A DNA stretch of 64,000 nucleotides from Crateriforma spongiae. Its GTDB lineage: Bacteria; Planctomycetota; Planctomycetia; Pirellulales; Pirellulaceae. Every line of letters starts with the position of its first letter. The stretch's first letter is position 1. The notes beneath the pieces are model-generated. The model worked only from the letters and a program-made list of their open reading frames with translations. It was not told the origin of the DNA and ran no database searches. Position numbers and translations under genes: made by a program. The DNA is taken from the NCBI RefSeq assembly GCF_012290005.1, contig NZ_JAAXMS010000001.1:310001-374000 (forward strand), written 5' to 3'. Positions 9,341-21,098 of the stretch are shown piece after piece.

Positions 9341-10726
9341 TTATTGCCAAGGGACGCGGCCACCGTTCTGGATGTGACGCTGCAGCCGCAATTGCATGTC
9401 CCGGAACTTCCCGGATTGACGATCCGACAGGTCAACCTGTTCCAGCGGGTCGTCGGACAAATCAAACAGTTCAAAACGGCTGGTGGGCAAGTTGTGCACC
9501 AGTTTCGTCTGGCCGACCAAGACGGCTTCGCAGGTCAGGCCACCATAAGCTTTGCCGCCTTCGCGGCGGACAAAGTAAATCTCTCGTGGATCCTCCCAAT
9601 CGGTTGCCGGGTTCCGAATCATTGGGACCAATGACCGTCCGTCCAACCCATCCGGGATCTCGGCACCGACCAGGTCCAAGACGGTGGGCATCAAATCCGC
9701 GGTGCAAGTCGCCGCCTTGGTCACACTGCCGATGGTGGTTTCGGCGATCGCACCACATCCCGGCGGAATGTACAGCGAACCGGGGATCCTGAGACCGCCT
9801 TCGTACATGGAGCCTTTACCGTCACGTAGGTTGCCGTTGTTCGCACCAACATTGACCTGACCGCCGTTGTCGCTGGTGAAGACAACGATGGTGTTTTGAT
9901 CTTGGCCGGTGTCGGCAAGCCGTTTCAAAACACGACCGATGCCTTCGTCCAAATGCTCGATCAATGCGACCAGTTTGGCGCGTCGCGGTTCGATCGATGC
10001 CTCGCGTTGCCACACGCGTTCCAACCAGTCTTGCGGTGGTTGAATGGGAGTGTGTGGCGCGTTGTAGGCCAAATACATAAACCAGGGACGATCGGCGTGT
10101 TCGGTTTGTTTCGAAATGAAGGCTTCGGCCCATGAAGTGAAGACGTCGGTGGCGTGACCTTCCGGGTGAACAGGCGTCGCGCCATCACGCATGTAATGTT
10201 GGCCGTGACGCAGATGGTTGTAGTAGTCATCCATCATGTCGCCCAAGAATCCATGGAAATGATCAAAGCCGTGTCGATGTGGATGGTCTTCTTCGGTCAA
10301 TCCCAGATGCCATTTTCCGATTGCTTCGGTGTGGTAACCGGCATCTTGCAGGGCACCCGACAGGGTCGGTTTCGAAGGCGAAAAGTTACCCCAACTGTTT
10401 TCCTGATGCGTTCGGATCACACCCGGCACGCCGACGCGATCGGGATAAAAGCCGGTCAGGACGGAAGCACGTGTCGGCGAACAAACCGGACAATTCGCGT
10501 AGAAACGCTGAAGCTGCAACGAACGTGCAAAGAGGTCGTCCAGATGCGGTGTCCGCATGTCGGTCGATCCCAGGCATGACAGATCGGCCGCGCCCAGATC
10601 GTCGACGATGATCAGCAGAACATTCGGACGGCTGCTGCGCTGCCCCCCAGGGGGGTCGGCGGCCGCCAGCGGGCGTTCAGCCAACATCAAACCGATCGTC
10701 ATCGTCCAGAACAAGCACAGCCACAT
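9341..10726 (-). CDS. Secreted sulfatase (formylglycine-dependent)
   Basis: A 461-residue sulfatase of the alkaline-phosphatase superfamily. It has a hydrophobic leader ending around LAAAD, the metal-site strand VLLIIVDDLGAADLS (about 36-50), and the activation motif C82-S-P-T-R, where Cys is converted to formylglycine by an FGE-type enzyme. Later landmarks are GKWHLG and VFTSDNGG. It should remove sulfate esters from polysaccharides outside the cytoplasm, a typical planctomycete trait. The frame is open for another 630 bp upstream, but that part is Arg/Thr-rich and non-homologous, so the ATG at 10726, which begins the signal peptide, is used. Confidence 0.93.
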   Translation of the reverse strand: MWLCLFWTMTIGLMLAERPLAAADPPGGQRSSRPNVLLIIVDDLGAADLSCLGSTDMRTPHLDDLFARSLQLQRFYANCPVCSPTRASVLTGFYPDRVGVPGVIRTHQENSWGNFSPSKPTLSGALQDAGYHTEAIGKWHLGLTEEDHPHRHGFDHFHGFLGDMMDDYYNHLRHGQHYMRDGATPVHPEGHATDVFTSWAEAFISKQTEHADRPWFMYLAYNAPHTPIQPPQDWLERVWQREASIEPRRAKLVALIEHLDEGIGRVLKRLADTGQDQNTIVVFTSDNGGQVNVGANNGNLRDGKGSMYEGGLRIPGSLYIPPGCGAIAETTIGSVTKAATCTADLMPTVLDLVGAEIPDGLDGRSLVPMIRNPATDWEDPREIYFVRREGGKAYGGLTCEAVLVGQTKLVHNLPTSRFELFDLSDDPLEQVDLSDRQSGKFRDMQLRLQRHIQNGGRVPWQ

Positions 10727-11224
10727 GACCCGGCACAGGGTGGTTCGACGGATTCGGGACGGAAAAACCTTGAACGAGCAACACGTCCGGAATGACGACC
10801 GCGGGAAATGGTGGGTGGGCAAAAAGGTTGCACACGGTGTCGTCACCGTGACGCGCGTGTTGCGGCGGATGATGGTTTGAAAGCGGCGGGATTGATTCAC
10901 GGGGGACAGCTCGTGGGCGGGAAACCAGTCGGGATGTGACGTTTGTAACGGTCGCCGGGCTATCGTATTCCAAGACGGTGGCGATTTGTTGACGGTCTTT
11001 CGGTACAGGACTACCGTGAACGGATCGACGGTTCGTGTGGACAGGAACGCGGGCACCACGGTGGGCCAGTTACACGATCGCTGGTGCCGAACAACACTTT
11101 TTTGAACCGCGGGTTTGCCGACACGGGTGTCCGTTGTCGCTTGTTTTTCTGTGTCGCCGGTTGTTTTCAAACACCGGTCATTTTCATCGCCCCACTGAAC
11201 TCCCGGTCGGGACCGCCCCCCATC
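10727..11224. other. Divergent intergenic region, 498 bp
   Basis: Separates the sulfatase (left, reverse) from the receptor kinase (right, forward) and must carry both promoters. No convincing operator or hairpin was seen. Reading frames cross it in both directions, but their composition is not like the neighbouring proteins. Confidence 0.5.
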
Positions 11225-14125
<2,901 letters not shown>

Positions 14126-14339
14126 GGTGTTTTTTCCTACGCCTGCGGTCGACGACCGACGAGCTTTCGAGTTTGCAGCCCTCCTGATTCAGAATTTCTG
14201 AAGTTTGCATCGAAGATCGGTCGACGACTGAGGGGCAAGATTTGACTTTTGCCAACCTTTAAGGGTTAATAGTGCGGTCCTTCCGAGATCTCGATCGATG
14301 ATGATCTCAGCCTTGCTACACACCGTCGGAGATTTGTTG

Positions 14340-14756
14340 ATGCATCGTTCTGTTTCGTGGCTTGCCGGCATTGCCGCCGTGGCTTGCGTTTTCACCTTTG
14401 CCGCGCCCGCCTCGGCCACCAGCGATTTCGCTCGGGCTTGGAAAGAAGCCTACTTGGCCGGTGACGACGTCGACGCCGATTTCGTGAAGACGGCGCGAAA
14501 GGCCGGTTGCTACGTCTGCCATATCAAGGGCCATCCGAAGAAAAAGGAAGTCCGCAACGAATACGGCAAAGCGATCCATGAATTCTTGAAGAAAGAGGAT
14601 TTCCCCAAGGACTACCTGAAGGAAAAGCCGGAAGAAGCCAAGAAGAAGATGGTCGAAGGCTTCAAAAAGGCTGGTGAGAAGAAATCCAGCGACGGCGAAA
14701 AATTTGCGGACAAGATCAAGGCCGGCAAATTGCCCGCGACCGACGCCGAGCTGTAA
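14340..14756 (+). CDS. Small exported CxxCH protein, Lys/Glu-rich
   Basis: A 138-residue protein with a clear signal peptide (SWLAGIAAVACVFTFAAPASA) and a single heme-c attachment motif CYVCH about 58 residues in. The rest is highly charged (HPKKKEVRNEYGK, then many Lys/Glu). The ATG at 14340 follows a GGAG with eight bases between. A single CxxCH with no obvious distal Met in a cytochrome context makes it either an atypical mono-heme cytochrome or a metal-binding protein. It is followed 42 bp later by a strong terminator, so it is a single-gene transcript. Family name not recognised. Confidence 0.82.
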   Translation: MHRSVSWLAGIAAVACVFTFAAPASATSDFARAWKEAYLAGDDVDADFVKTARKAGCYVCHIKGHPKKKEVRNEYGKAIHEFLKKEDFPKDYLKEKPEEAKKKMVEGFKKAGEKKSSDGEKFADKIKAGKLPATDAEL

Positions 14757-14797
14757 GATCGCCATCGCCGGACCACCGGTCATTGTTTGAATCAACG

Positions 14798-14833
14798 AAA
14801 CGCTTGTTCCATGACGGAACAAGCGTTTTTTTT
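14798..14833 (+). terminator. Strong intrinsic terminator
   Basis: Perfect 13-base arms AAACGCTTGTTCC and GGAACAAGCGTTT around the loop ATGAC, with eight T from 14826 to 14833. It closes the transcript of the CxxCH protein gene and isolates the following DUF1080 gene. Confidence 0.93.
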
Positions 14834-14935
14834 ATGTAGACTGTGGCGAATCCGAGCGTCGGTCGATCCGTTTTTTCCGCGGCATCGACCCTTCGTTTCC
14901 TGCCCCCCTTCACCGCCCGCCTTTAGGTGCCCCCC

Positions 14936-15583
14936 ATGTCGAAAGTCTGTTTGGCCGGTCTGGTCATTGCATCGTGCGTTGTCGCCGCTGTCCCCGCACC
15001 GGCGGATTCACCGTCCGGTGCCGAAGAAGGTTTCGTTGCCCTTTTCGACGGCCAGTCGCTGGATGGTTGGAAGGTGTCGGAGGAGAATCCGGATTCTTGG
15101 AAGGTGCAAGACGGCAAGTTGGTTTGCGAAGGCCCCAGGGCCCACTTGTTTTACGTCGGCGAATTGGCGCCCTTCAAAGACTTTCATTTCAAGGCGGAGG
15201 TCATGACCACGCCCGGAAGCAATTCCGGTATCTACTTTCACACCAAGTACCAGCCGAGCGGTTGGCCAAAGTATGGCTACGAATGCCAAGTCAACATCAC
15301 GCACAAGGATCCCAAGAAGACCAGTTCGCTGTACAGCGTCAAAAACGTCGATGATCCAGGCCTGAAAGACAACGAATGGTACACGCAAGAAATCATCGTT
15401 CGCGGAAAAGAGATCACTTTGAAAGTGAACGGAAAAGTCATGGTTCAGTACACCGAACCCAGTGACCAGGAAGCTTTCAGCGATAGCTTTGAACGTCGTT
15501 TGGGCGAAGGCACTTTTGCCCTGCAAGCTCACGATCCCGACAGCAAAGCCTATTTTCGAAACCTGCGGGTCAAAAAGCTTTAA
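14936..15583 (+). CDS. Secreted DUF1080 (3-keto-disaccharide hydrolase-type) protein
   Basis: A 215-residue exported protein: signal peptide (VCLAGLVIASCVVAAVPAPA), then the DUF1080 opening FVALFDGQSLDGWKV, the core strand NSGIYFHTKYQPSGWPKYG, and the family ending LQAHDPDSKAYFRNLRVKKL. The domain is complete. ATG 14936 has AGG eight bases upstream; a GTG three codons earlier is less likely. It probably acts on extracellular sugars or binds them, but the exact substrate is unknown. It converges with a flippase gene. Confidence 0.92.
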   Translation: MSKVCLAGLVIASCVVAAVPAPADSPSGAEEGFVALFDGQSLDGWKVSEENPDSWKVQDGKLVCEGPRAHLFYVGELAPFKDFHFKAEVMTTPGSNSGIYFHTKYQPSGWPKYGYECQVNITHKDPKKTSSLYSVKNVDDPGLKDNEWYTQEIIVRGKEITLKVNGKVMVQYTEPSDQEAFSDSFERRLGEGTFALQAHDPDSKAYFRNLRVKKL

Positions 15584-15689
15584 GCGGCCTGTTGTTTGTG
15601 ATCGTCGCCTGACAATTCACCAAAGCAGCACAGGGAAACGTAAATCCTGCGACGCAGAACGCGACGATGATCGGCGTCGATTCGGCAAA

Positions 15690-17189
15690 TCAATCGCCTG
15701 TCACCGTCGATGTGACGCTCGCGGCGGCGGATGCATCGTCGCTGTGCCATTGGCGGCGCAAGTGGCCAAACGCCCATGTCGACAGCGGCAGTAGAAAGAT
15801 CGCTTGAAGGAAAGCAAAAGCGACCGCGGCGCCGGTTGCACCATGCGACATCACCGCCGCGACGATCACCGCGCCGCAAACCAGACTGCCGACCACACTG
15901 AATCCCAAGTACGGCGACCGACCGTGGGCGTGCAGATACAACCACTGGAATTCTTTGATCAACGCCGCGACCAGGCCGATCGCCAGGAAGAGGGTCGGTG
16001 CCGGACCTAAGAATCGGTCGGCGATGTGAAAGGCACCGGCGTTCATCAGCACGATCACCGCGACGACCGCCAGAACCAACCCGGTCATTACAACGACGGC
16101 GATCCTGCCGACGCGGAATAGGATTCGGTCGGCTTCGTTCCAATCGCGTTTTTGGATCAGGGTTCCCAGTTGGGGCACACGTGTTCGGACCCAAGACGAA
16201 CAGGCGTTGCGGATGGAGGACAAAATCGTCCACGTCAGACCCATTTGACCACCAACGACGGGGCCTTGCAGGTTGAAAACCAAGACGTGCATCAGGTCGG
16301 ACCGCAGGAATGCAAAGACCCCTTTCAAAAACAAGCGAATCTGAAAGGGCATGACTTCCAAACGCCAATCCAGCGAATCGGTTCGCGGCGCGCGCCATAA
16401 TGTTCCAAACAGCCTGCGGTAGCTGCCGATCAACAAGCCGATTTCGATCAATAGCCGAACGGCCATCACAAACACCGGGACCCATAAATTGGCGCCGGCG
16501 GCCATGGTTCCCCAAACCACAAGGTTGCCGACGATTTCTCGCGTCAGGTGCATCCGGTAAACCGGTCGCACCTGATGACACCCTTCCAATACCGACAGAA
16601 AGGGAGTCAAAGCGAACGTCAGGACCGCAAACCCGACCAGCCCCAGCCAAGGGAAAAACCAGTCGATTTGGTCGGACGACTCGGCGTGCGAAAACATCCA
16701 AATTCCGACCGCGGCCAAGGTGATCCCTGATACCACCGCCAACGCGGCGAATGCGGCCGCCGCCGTTCGCAACAGGCTGCCCAAGCGTGCCAGCGCGCCG
16801 GCGTCACCGGTCAAACCTCCGTCCGTGGTCCACTGCAGTTTGGACCACAAGTGGCTGGTGTTCATCACGATCGCCTGTGGGATCGAGATCTCAAAGTAGG
16901 TTTGAAATCCCAGAACCGTGTTGAACATGTAGAAGTAGCCCTGGACCTCCGGCGAAAAGAAACGCGCGATCATCAACACCGTGACCGGGCCGGCCACCAG
17001 TTTCCAGTACCGGGCGGACATCGCGAAGAATGTTGCCCGGTCGATTTCCAATCGATTCAATGCCCGCCGCGGCCACGAACGTCGCCGGATCGAATCGGTT
17101 TCGATGGCGGACGACCCAATCGGTTCGTCGGTCGCAGCGGATGCCTTTGGCGAAGCGGGATCGGCATCGTTGGAATCGTCTGGCGACAT
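15690..17189 (-). CDS. Polysaccharide flippase-like membrane protein
   Basis: A 499-residue protein with a hydrophilic N-terminal 60 residues and then about 12-14 hydrophobic helices (for example VVSGITLAAVGIWMF, LVVWGTMAAGANLWVPVFVMAVRLLIEIGLL), consistent with the MOP/oligosaccharide flippase (Wzx-like) superfamily. Such proteins move lipid-linked sugars across the inner membrane. No glycosyltransferases are adjacent. It starts 24 bp after the hemQ stop on the same strand, so the two probably share a transcript, an unexpected pairing. Confidence 0.78.
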   Translation of the reverse strand: MSPDDSNDADPASPKASAATDEPIGSSAIETDSIRRRSWPRRALNRLEIDRATFFAMSARYWKLVAGPVTVLMIARFFSPEVQGYFYMFNTVLGFQTYFEISIPQAIVMNTSHLWSKLQWTTDGGLTGDAGALARLGSLLRTAAAAFAALAVVSGITLAAVGIWMFSHAESSDQIDWFFPWLGLVGFAVLTFALTPFLSVLEGCHQVRPVYRMHLTREIVGNLVVWGTMAAGANLWVPVFVMAVRLLIEIGLLIGSYRRLFGTLWRAPRTDSLDWRLEVMPFQIRLFLKGVFAFLRSDLMHVLVFNLQGPVVGGQMGLTWTILSSIRNACSSWVRTRVPQLGTLIQKRDWNEADRILFRVGRIAVVVMTGLVLAVVAVIVLMNAGAFHIADRFLGPAPTLFLAIGLVAALIKEFQWLYLHAHGRSPYLGFSVVGSLVCGAVIVAAVMSHGATGAAVAFAFLQAIFLLPLSTWAFGHLRRQWHSDDASAAASVTSTVTGD

Positions 17190-17213
17190 GGATGGTGGCT
17201 TGGGGCGACCGGA

Positions 17214-18065
17214 TTAAGGTGTCGTCGGGGCAACCCGGCAATGTCGCATGATGGCGTCGGCGTCCGCTTGATAGCCGACGTAGAAGGGACCGAATTCCGC
17301 GTACTTAGCGCTCGCTTCGTCGAAACGCATTTGGTAGACGATGTCTTTCAAGAACTGTGGGTTGCGAGCCCAAAGCGTGACCATCCATTCCCAATCATCC
17401 AGCCCGACGCCGACGCTGATCAATTGGCTGACCCGATTGGCAAAGGCGATCCCGCTTTGTGCGTGCTGTGCCATCATGGCATTGCGCCGGCTGAACGGTT
17501 CGCTGAACCAATTCGCCCCAGGGACACGGCTCTTGTTCATCGGATAAAAGCACGCCGCCGGCCAATCTGGGATCTCCGGTTTCAAGCGTTGCTGGTTCAT
17601 CATCGGCAACCGTCGTTCATATGCAGCGACTTTTGCCGCCAGCTCCGGTGCATCAGGTTGTGTTCCTTCGCGGATCAGGCGTTCGCGGTATTGTTCGACG
17701 CTTGGGACATATTCGCTGACCTCGCTGATTGAAACAAAGGACCACGCCGGTTTGATGACTTTGCCCAGGCCGCCGGACTGTAGTCCCTGGTGAATCGAAT
17801 CCACCACCGCGGGATCAGGGTCCATGACCATGACGCCGAAATCGACTTCGTGACCACTGATCCAATAGGACGCCAGGCGTTGGGGAGCTGTTTCGGTGGG
17901 CGCGAACGCTTCACGAAACCGCTGGGCCAAATCATCCGACAAGCGGTCGGGTAATGCATCGCGATCGAAGCGATAGAAGAAATGGCCGCAGTGCCATCCG
18001 TTTTCAGGCACAACAGAATTTTCGGCCGGGGTGGGGGCTGGTCGTTGGGCTTGCGGGGCGTTCAT
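17214..18065 (-). CDS. hemQ: Coproheme decarboxylase (chlorite dismutase family)
   Basis: A 283-residue member of the chlorite-dismutase fold. The segment ACFYPMNKSRVPGANWF carries the catalytic Tyr of HemQ (YPMNK), and QHAQSGIAFANRV gives the proximal heme His. DWEWMVTLWA and MRFDEASAKYAEFGPFYVG are strongly conserved in HemQ. It converts iron-coproporphyrin III to heme b with peroxide as oxidant, the last step of the coproporphyrin-dependent route. The N-terminal 20 residues are Pro/Ala-rich. It leads a probable two-gene unit with the flippase. Confidence 0.92.
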   Translation of the reverse strand: MNAPQAQRPAPTPAENSVVPENGWHCGHFFYRFDRDALPDRLSDDLAQRFREAFAPTETAPQRLASYWISGHEVDFGVMVMDPDPAVVDSIHQGLQSGGLGKVIKPAWSFVSISEVSEYVPSVEQYRERLIREGTQPDAPELAAKVAAYERRLPMMNQQRLKPEIPDWPAACFYPMNKSRVPGANWFSEPFSRRNAMMAQHAQSGIAFANRVSQLISVGVGLDDWEWMVTLWARNPQFLKDIVYQMRFDEASAKYAEFGPFYVGYQADADAIMRHCRVAPTTP

Positions 18066-18301
18066 GGCGAGCGAAAGGGCGGTGTCCGAGGAAGTTGCGT
18101 TTTCCCAGCATCCTAGATCATTTTTTTCCTCGGCGAACCGCCCCGATCTTCAGCGGCTTTGATTTACCGTTTCCCGCCAGCGTGATTCACGCAGACGACG
18201 TTGTCGATCCGCGGCAGGATCGCCAAGTTGAATGCTTTAGCGGTCAATGCACTGGGTTCAGAGCATTGGGGGCAAATTACCGGCGAAACATTCGTGGGGC
18301 A

Positions 18302-18913
18302 CTAGCGAAGCGTCCACTGGCTGTATCCGTCGCGGTAGCCGTACTGGCGAGACCAATGCCGCGATCCGCGGGCACCGAAATAGCCATACGAATAGGGTGT
18401 CTTCCAGGTCGGTCGGGTGGCAGCCGACGGGACGCTGGGGCCAGGTTGCTGGTTCATCGCATCCCACTTGCGATTCACCGATGCGGACCAAGGTCCAGAT
18501 GTCGCGTGATCCCAAACCCGTTTCACGTGGTGGGTGGCCGACGACACTTGCGGTGGTGGCGGGGTTCCCGGCATGGGCTGGGTGGGGCCAGCAGCGGCAG
18601 GCGACGAATGCGGATCGGTCACGGGGCTTGCCGACCGGCTGGCCGGTGAACGCAGGATCCGATGTGGGGGCGGCGTCGGCTGCCAAGTATCGGCGTGTTG
18701 CCAGGCGGATGGCCGTGACGCACCTTGCTGCGTTGCCGATTGAAAATCCCGATGGGCTATATCTGGGGAATCGGCCAAATCCTGTGCGGTGGCTTGCGTG
18801 GCGGCTGTCAGAAGGATCGCGATCGCCACCGCACCTATCCAGACCAGCGAACACGGCTCGGCGACCTTGGATCGCGGCGGCAAGAATGTGTTGCGGGTGT
18901 CCAACGAAGTCAT
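18302..18913 (-). CDS. Small secreted Pro/Ser-rich protein, unknown function
   Basis: A 203-residue protein with a positively charged start and a good signal peptide (VWIGAVAIAILLTAATQATAQ), followed by a low-complexity part rich in Pro, Ser, Ala and Thr, and an aromatic C-terminus (TPYSYGYFGARGSRHW, then QYGYRDGYSQW). I recognise no domain. Competing frames cover the same stretch on both strands, but this is the only one with a signal peptide and cleavage site. The aromatic Tyr/Gly tail might pack against another envelope protein (inference). Confidence 0.6.
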   Translation of the reverse strand: MTSLDTRNTFLPPRSKVAEPCSLVWIGAVAIAILLTAATQATAQDLADSPDIAHRDFQSATQQGASRPSAWQHADTWQPTPPPHRILRSPASRSASPVTDPHSSPAAAGPTQPMPGTPPPPQVSSATHHVKRVWDHATSGPWSASVNRKWDAMNQQPGPSVPSAATRPTWKTPYSYGYFGARGSRHWSRQYGYRDGYSQWTLR

Positions 18914-19359
18914 GTGGGATCCGTGGGCATTTCAAGCGGTCGATGGGCTGACTTTGCCGATTACGCAAAGGCTACGGTGGTGTTTTATCGGCTGTCATCG
19001 ACGAATCGGGTGAATCAAACCGCTCGGAAAGCCCGTGGGTTTGGTGGTGAACGCGACAGCGGGGTGAATTCATCCGGCAGATCTATCGAAAACGTCCGGA
19101 TTCCTCTGGTCACCCGGGGACCCCAATCGCTATGAAATCTTGACCGAAGGTCTCGACGATACGAGATCCGGTAACGAACGCGAGGATTGAGCGGTTTGCA
19201 CTTCGTGAATCGGATGCTCCGGTGCCCAGCAATGTGGTCAACAAGCTGGGGGCCTGGGTTCGATTTCTACTGCAAAGCGACCGGCCCGATGGCAACGGAA
19301 ACGGTGATGCCAGGGCCAATCGGAAACGCCAACAATTCTTCACCCGCAAGGATGCTGGG
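18914..19359. other. Divergent intergenic region, 446 bp
   Basis: Lies between the secreted Pro/Ser-rich protein and the DUF1571 gene and should hold both promoters. No clear repeat, hairpin or further gene was found. Confidence 0.5.
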
Positions 19360-20235
19360 ATGCAATACCAACGACGTCAATTCTTGACCGCCATGGGCAC
19401 CGTGGCAGCCGGCGGTTCCGCACTGCCCGCGATTGCTGCTGAAAACAACGGTTTGGTTGAACCGGTGCACCGTGTCGCCAACTCCTCGGCCGGCGTCCTT
19501 CACGCGGCAAAGCCGTTGGATCGTGCCCTGCAAATGGCTCGTGAAGCCCTGGATTCCTGTCGGGCAAACATCAACGATTACACCGCCATCTTGGTCAAAC
19601 GAGAAAACGTCGGCGGAACGATCGGCGAACAGGAATTCATGTACACCAAGATTCGCAATCGCAAGGTTGCCAGCGGACGTGTGGTCCAGCCGCTAAGTGT
19701 GTACATCCAGTTCTTGAAGCCGACGACGGTCAAAGGCCGCGAAGTCATCTATGTCGAAGGCCAGAACAACGGCAATCTTGTCGCACACGAGGGTGGGTTC
19801 AAAGGCAAGTTCTTACCGACGGTCACGATTCCGCCGGATGGCATGTTGGCCATGAGAGGCCAGCGTTATCCGATGACGGAAGTCGGCATCGAAAACCTGA
19901 TCGTCAAGCTGATCGAACGTGGCGAGACCGCACGAAAGTACCCCGATGTGACGTGCGAATTTCGTCGCAACGCTCGGGTGAAAGATCGCGTGTGTACCGT
20001 GTTGCAAGTCACGCAACCGACACGACGCCCGGAGCTGATTTTCTATCAAGCCCAGATCTTCATCGACGACCAGCTGAAGGTGCCGATTCGATACGTCGCC
20101 TATGACTGGCCACGACGTGCCGGCGACCCGCTGCAGGTGATCGAAGAATACACCTACTTGAACCTGAAAACGAATATCGGTCTGACGGACGCCGATTTTG
20201 ATCCGCGGAACCAGGCGTACAACTTTTACTCCTGA
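19360..20235 (+). CDS. DUF1571 family protein with Tat signal
   Basis: A 291-residue protein whose leader reads QRRQFLTAMGTVAAGGSALP, with a twin-arginine motif (RRQFL) and an AxA-type cleavage site (AIAA), so it is probably exported folded by Tat. The body contains the DUF1571 landmarks: DYTAILVKRE, SVYIQFLKP, GREVIYVEGQNNG, AMRGQRYPMTEVGIENL and a C-terminal segment with PIRYVAYDWP. The family is common in planctomycetes and has no assigned activity; it resembles LolA-like outer-membrane lipoprotein-handling folds in overall beta pattern (inference). ATG 19360 follows AAGGA with seven bases between. Confidence 0.87.
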   Translation: MQYQRRQFLTAMGTVAAGGSALPAIAAENNGLVEPVHRVANSSAGVLHAAKPLDRALQMAREALDSCRANINDYTAILVKRENVGGTIGEQEFMYTKIRNRKVASGRVVQPLSVYIQFLKPTTVKGREVIYVEGQNNGNLVAHEGGFKGKFLPTVTIPPDGMLAMRGQRYPMTEVGIENLIVKLIERGETARKYPDVTCEFRRNARVKDRVCTVLQVTQPTRRPELIFYQAQIFIDDQLKVPIRYVAYDWPRRAGDPLQVIEEYTYLNLKTNIGLTDADFDPRNQAYNFYS

Positions 20236-20256
20236 TTCGCGAATAGGTGTCCGGCT

Positions 20257-20275
20257 CGGTCGGTTCGTCCGACCG
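20257..20275. terminator. Hairpin between convergent genes
   Basis: Seven-base arms CGGTCGG and CCGACCG around TTCGT, in the 66 bp between the DUF1571 and flavin-reductase stops. No T run follows on either strand; a bidirectional terminator is possible. Confidence 0.4.
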
Positions 20276-20301
20276 GTCCACGGCCCTACGCCCGACCGCG
20301 T

Positions 20302-20913
20302 CTAGTCTTGCGACGGCCGCGCCAGATCGAACAGGTCATTGGTGCGGCAGTACAACGGTCCGCCCATGCGTCCGACCGTTTTCAGATCCCGCAGCTTCAA
20401 GCGACCATCGGCGACCAGGCCATCTGCCACGTGCAAGTGACGGATGTGCCCGATGACCAGGTTCGCACCGCCCGGTCCGGTGCCCAATTGAATCGCTTGC
20501 ATCAGTTCGCATTCAAACGTGGCGATGGCATCGGAAACGCGTGGGACATCAATCGTCACGCAGTCCGCCTTTTCAATCTTCGCAACGTCGTATTCGTCGA
20601 CTTCGTGATCAAACGCACCCGCGGTCATGTTCATTGCGTCGACGACCGCTTCGTTGACGATGCTGACGGCGAACTGGCCGGTTTCGGTCAAATTTCGCAG
20701 GGTGTCTTTGGGCGAACCGTCGTCGTTGTTCGCGGGACAGAACATCAGGCACGGCGGTTTGGCGCCCACACCGTTGAAGAAACTGAACGGAGCCAAGTTC
20801 ACGTGGCCGGCGGACGAACGGGTGGAAACCCAGGCGATCGGACGCGGTGTGATCAGCCCGACCATCCAGTGGTACATCGCTCGGGCGGATAGTTCGCTGG
20901 CGGAAAAGTTCAT
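20302..20913 (-). CDS. Flavin reductase-like FMN-binding protein
   Basis: A 203-residue protein of the flavin reductase-like domain family. Typical segments are LITPRPIAWVSTRS near residue 20, VNLAPFSFFNGVG near 38, NNDDGSPKDTLRNL, and QFAVSIVNEA. These proteins bind FMN in a split-barrel fold and act as NAD(P)H:flavin reductases or flavoredoxins. The partner monooxygenase, if any, is not in the window. It lies 185 bp downstream of the inositol-phosphatase gene on the same strand and could be the end of that transcript or a separate gene. Confidence 0.9.
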   Translation of the reverse strand: MNFSASELSARAMYHWMVGLITPRPIAWVSTRSSAGHVNLAPFSFFNGVGAKPPCLMFCPANNDDGSPKDTLRNLTETGQFAVSIVNEAVVDAMNMTAGAFDHEVDEYDVAKIEKADCVTIDVPRVSDAIATFECELMQAIQLGTGPGGANLVIGHIRHLHVADGLVADGRLKLRDLKTVGRMGGPLYCRTNDLFDLARPSQD

Positions 20914-21098
20914 GGATGACGCTTCGGTGAAAGAGGCATGCGACGAAGGATGTTGACAGAGGTGATCGTCGTGGCCAATCGATGGTTAGTCCCGACGATC
21001 GTGGGACGTGGCGGTGTTGATCGCCCCAGACCGTCCGGTCTTTCACACCTGGGTTGGTCGCCGATGAGGTGTCGGCCGAGAGCGACCACGCGACGCGG

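Noticed and set aside
15580-16701. A 373-codon reverse frame overlapping the first flippase gene
   Set aside because: It is Arg/Gly-rich with no hydrophobic pattern, while the overlapping frame gives a complete multi-helix membrane protein.
18247-18951. Forward 234-codon and reverse 236-codon frames over the secreted Pro/Ser-rich protein
   Set aside because: Neither has a signal peptide or domain; the 18302-18913 frame has a clean signal peptide and cleavage site. The choice is moderately certain only.
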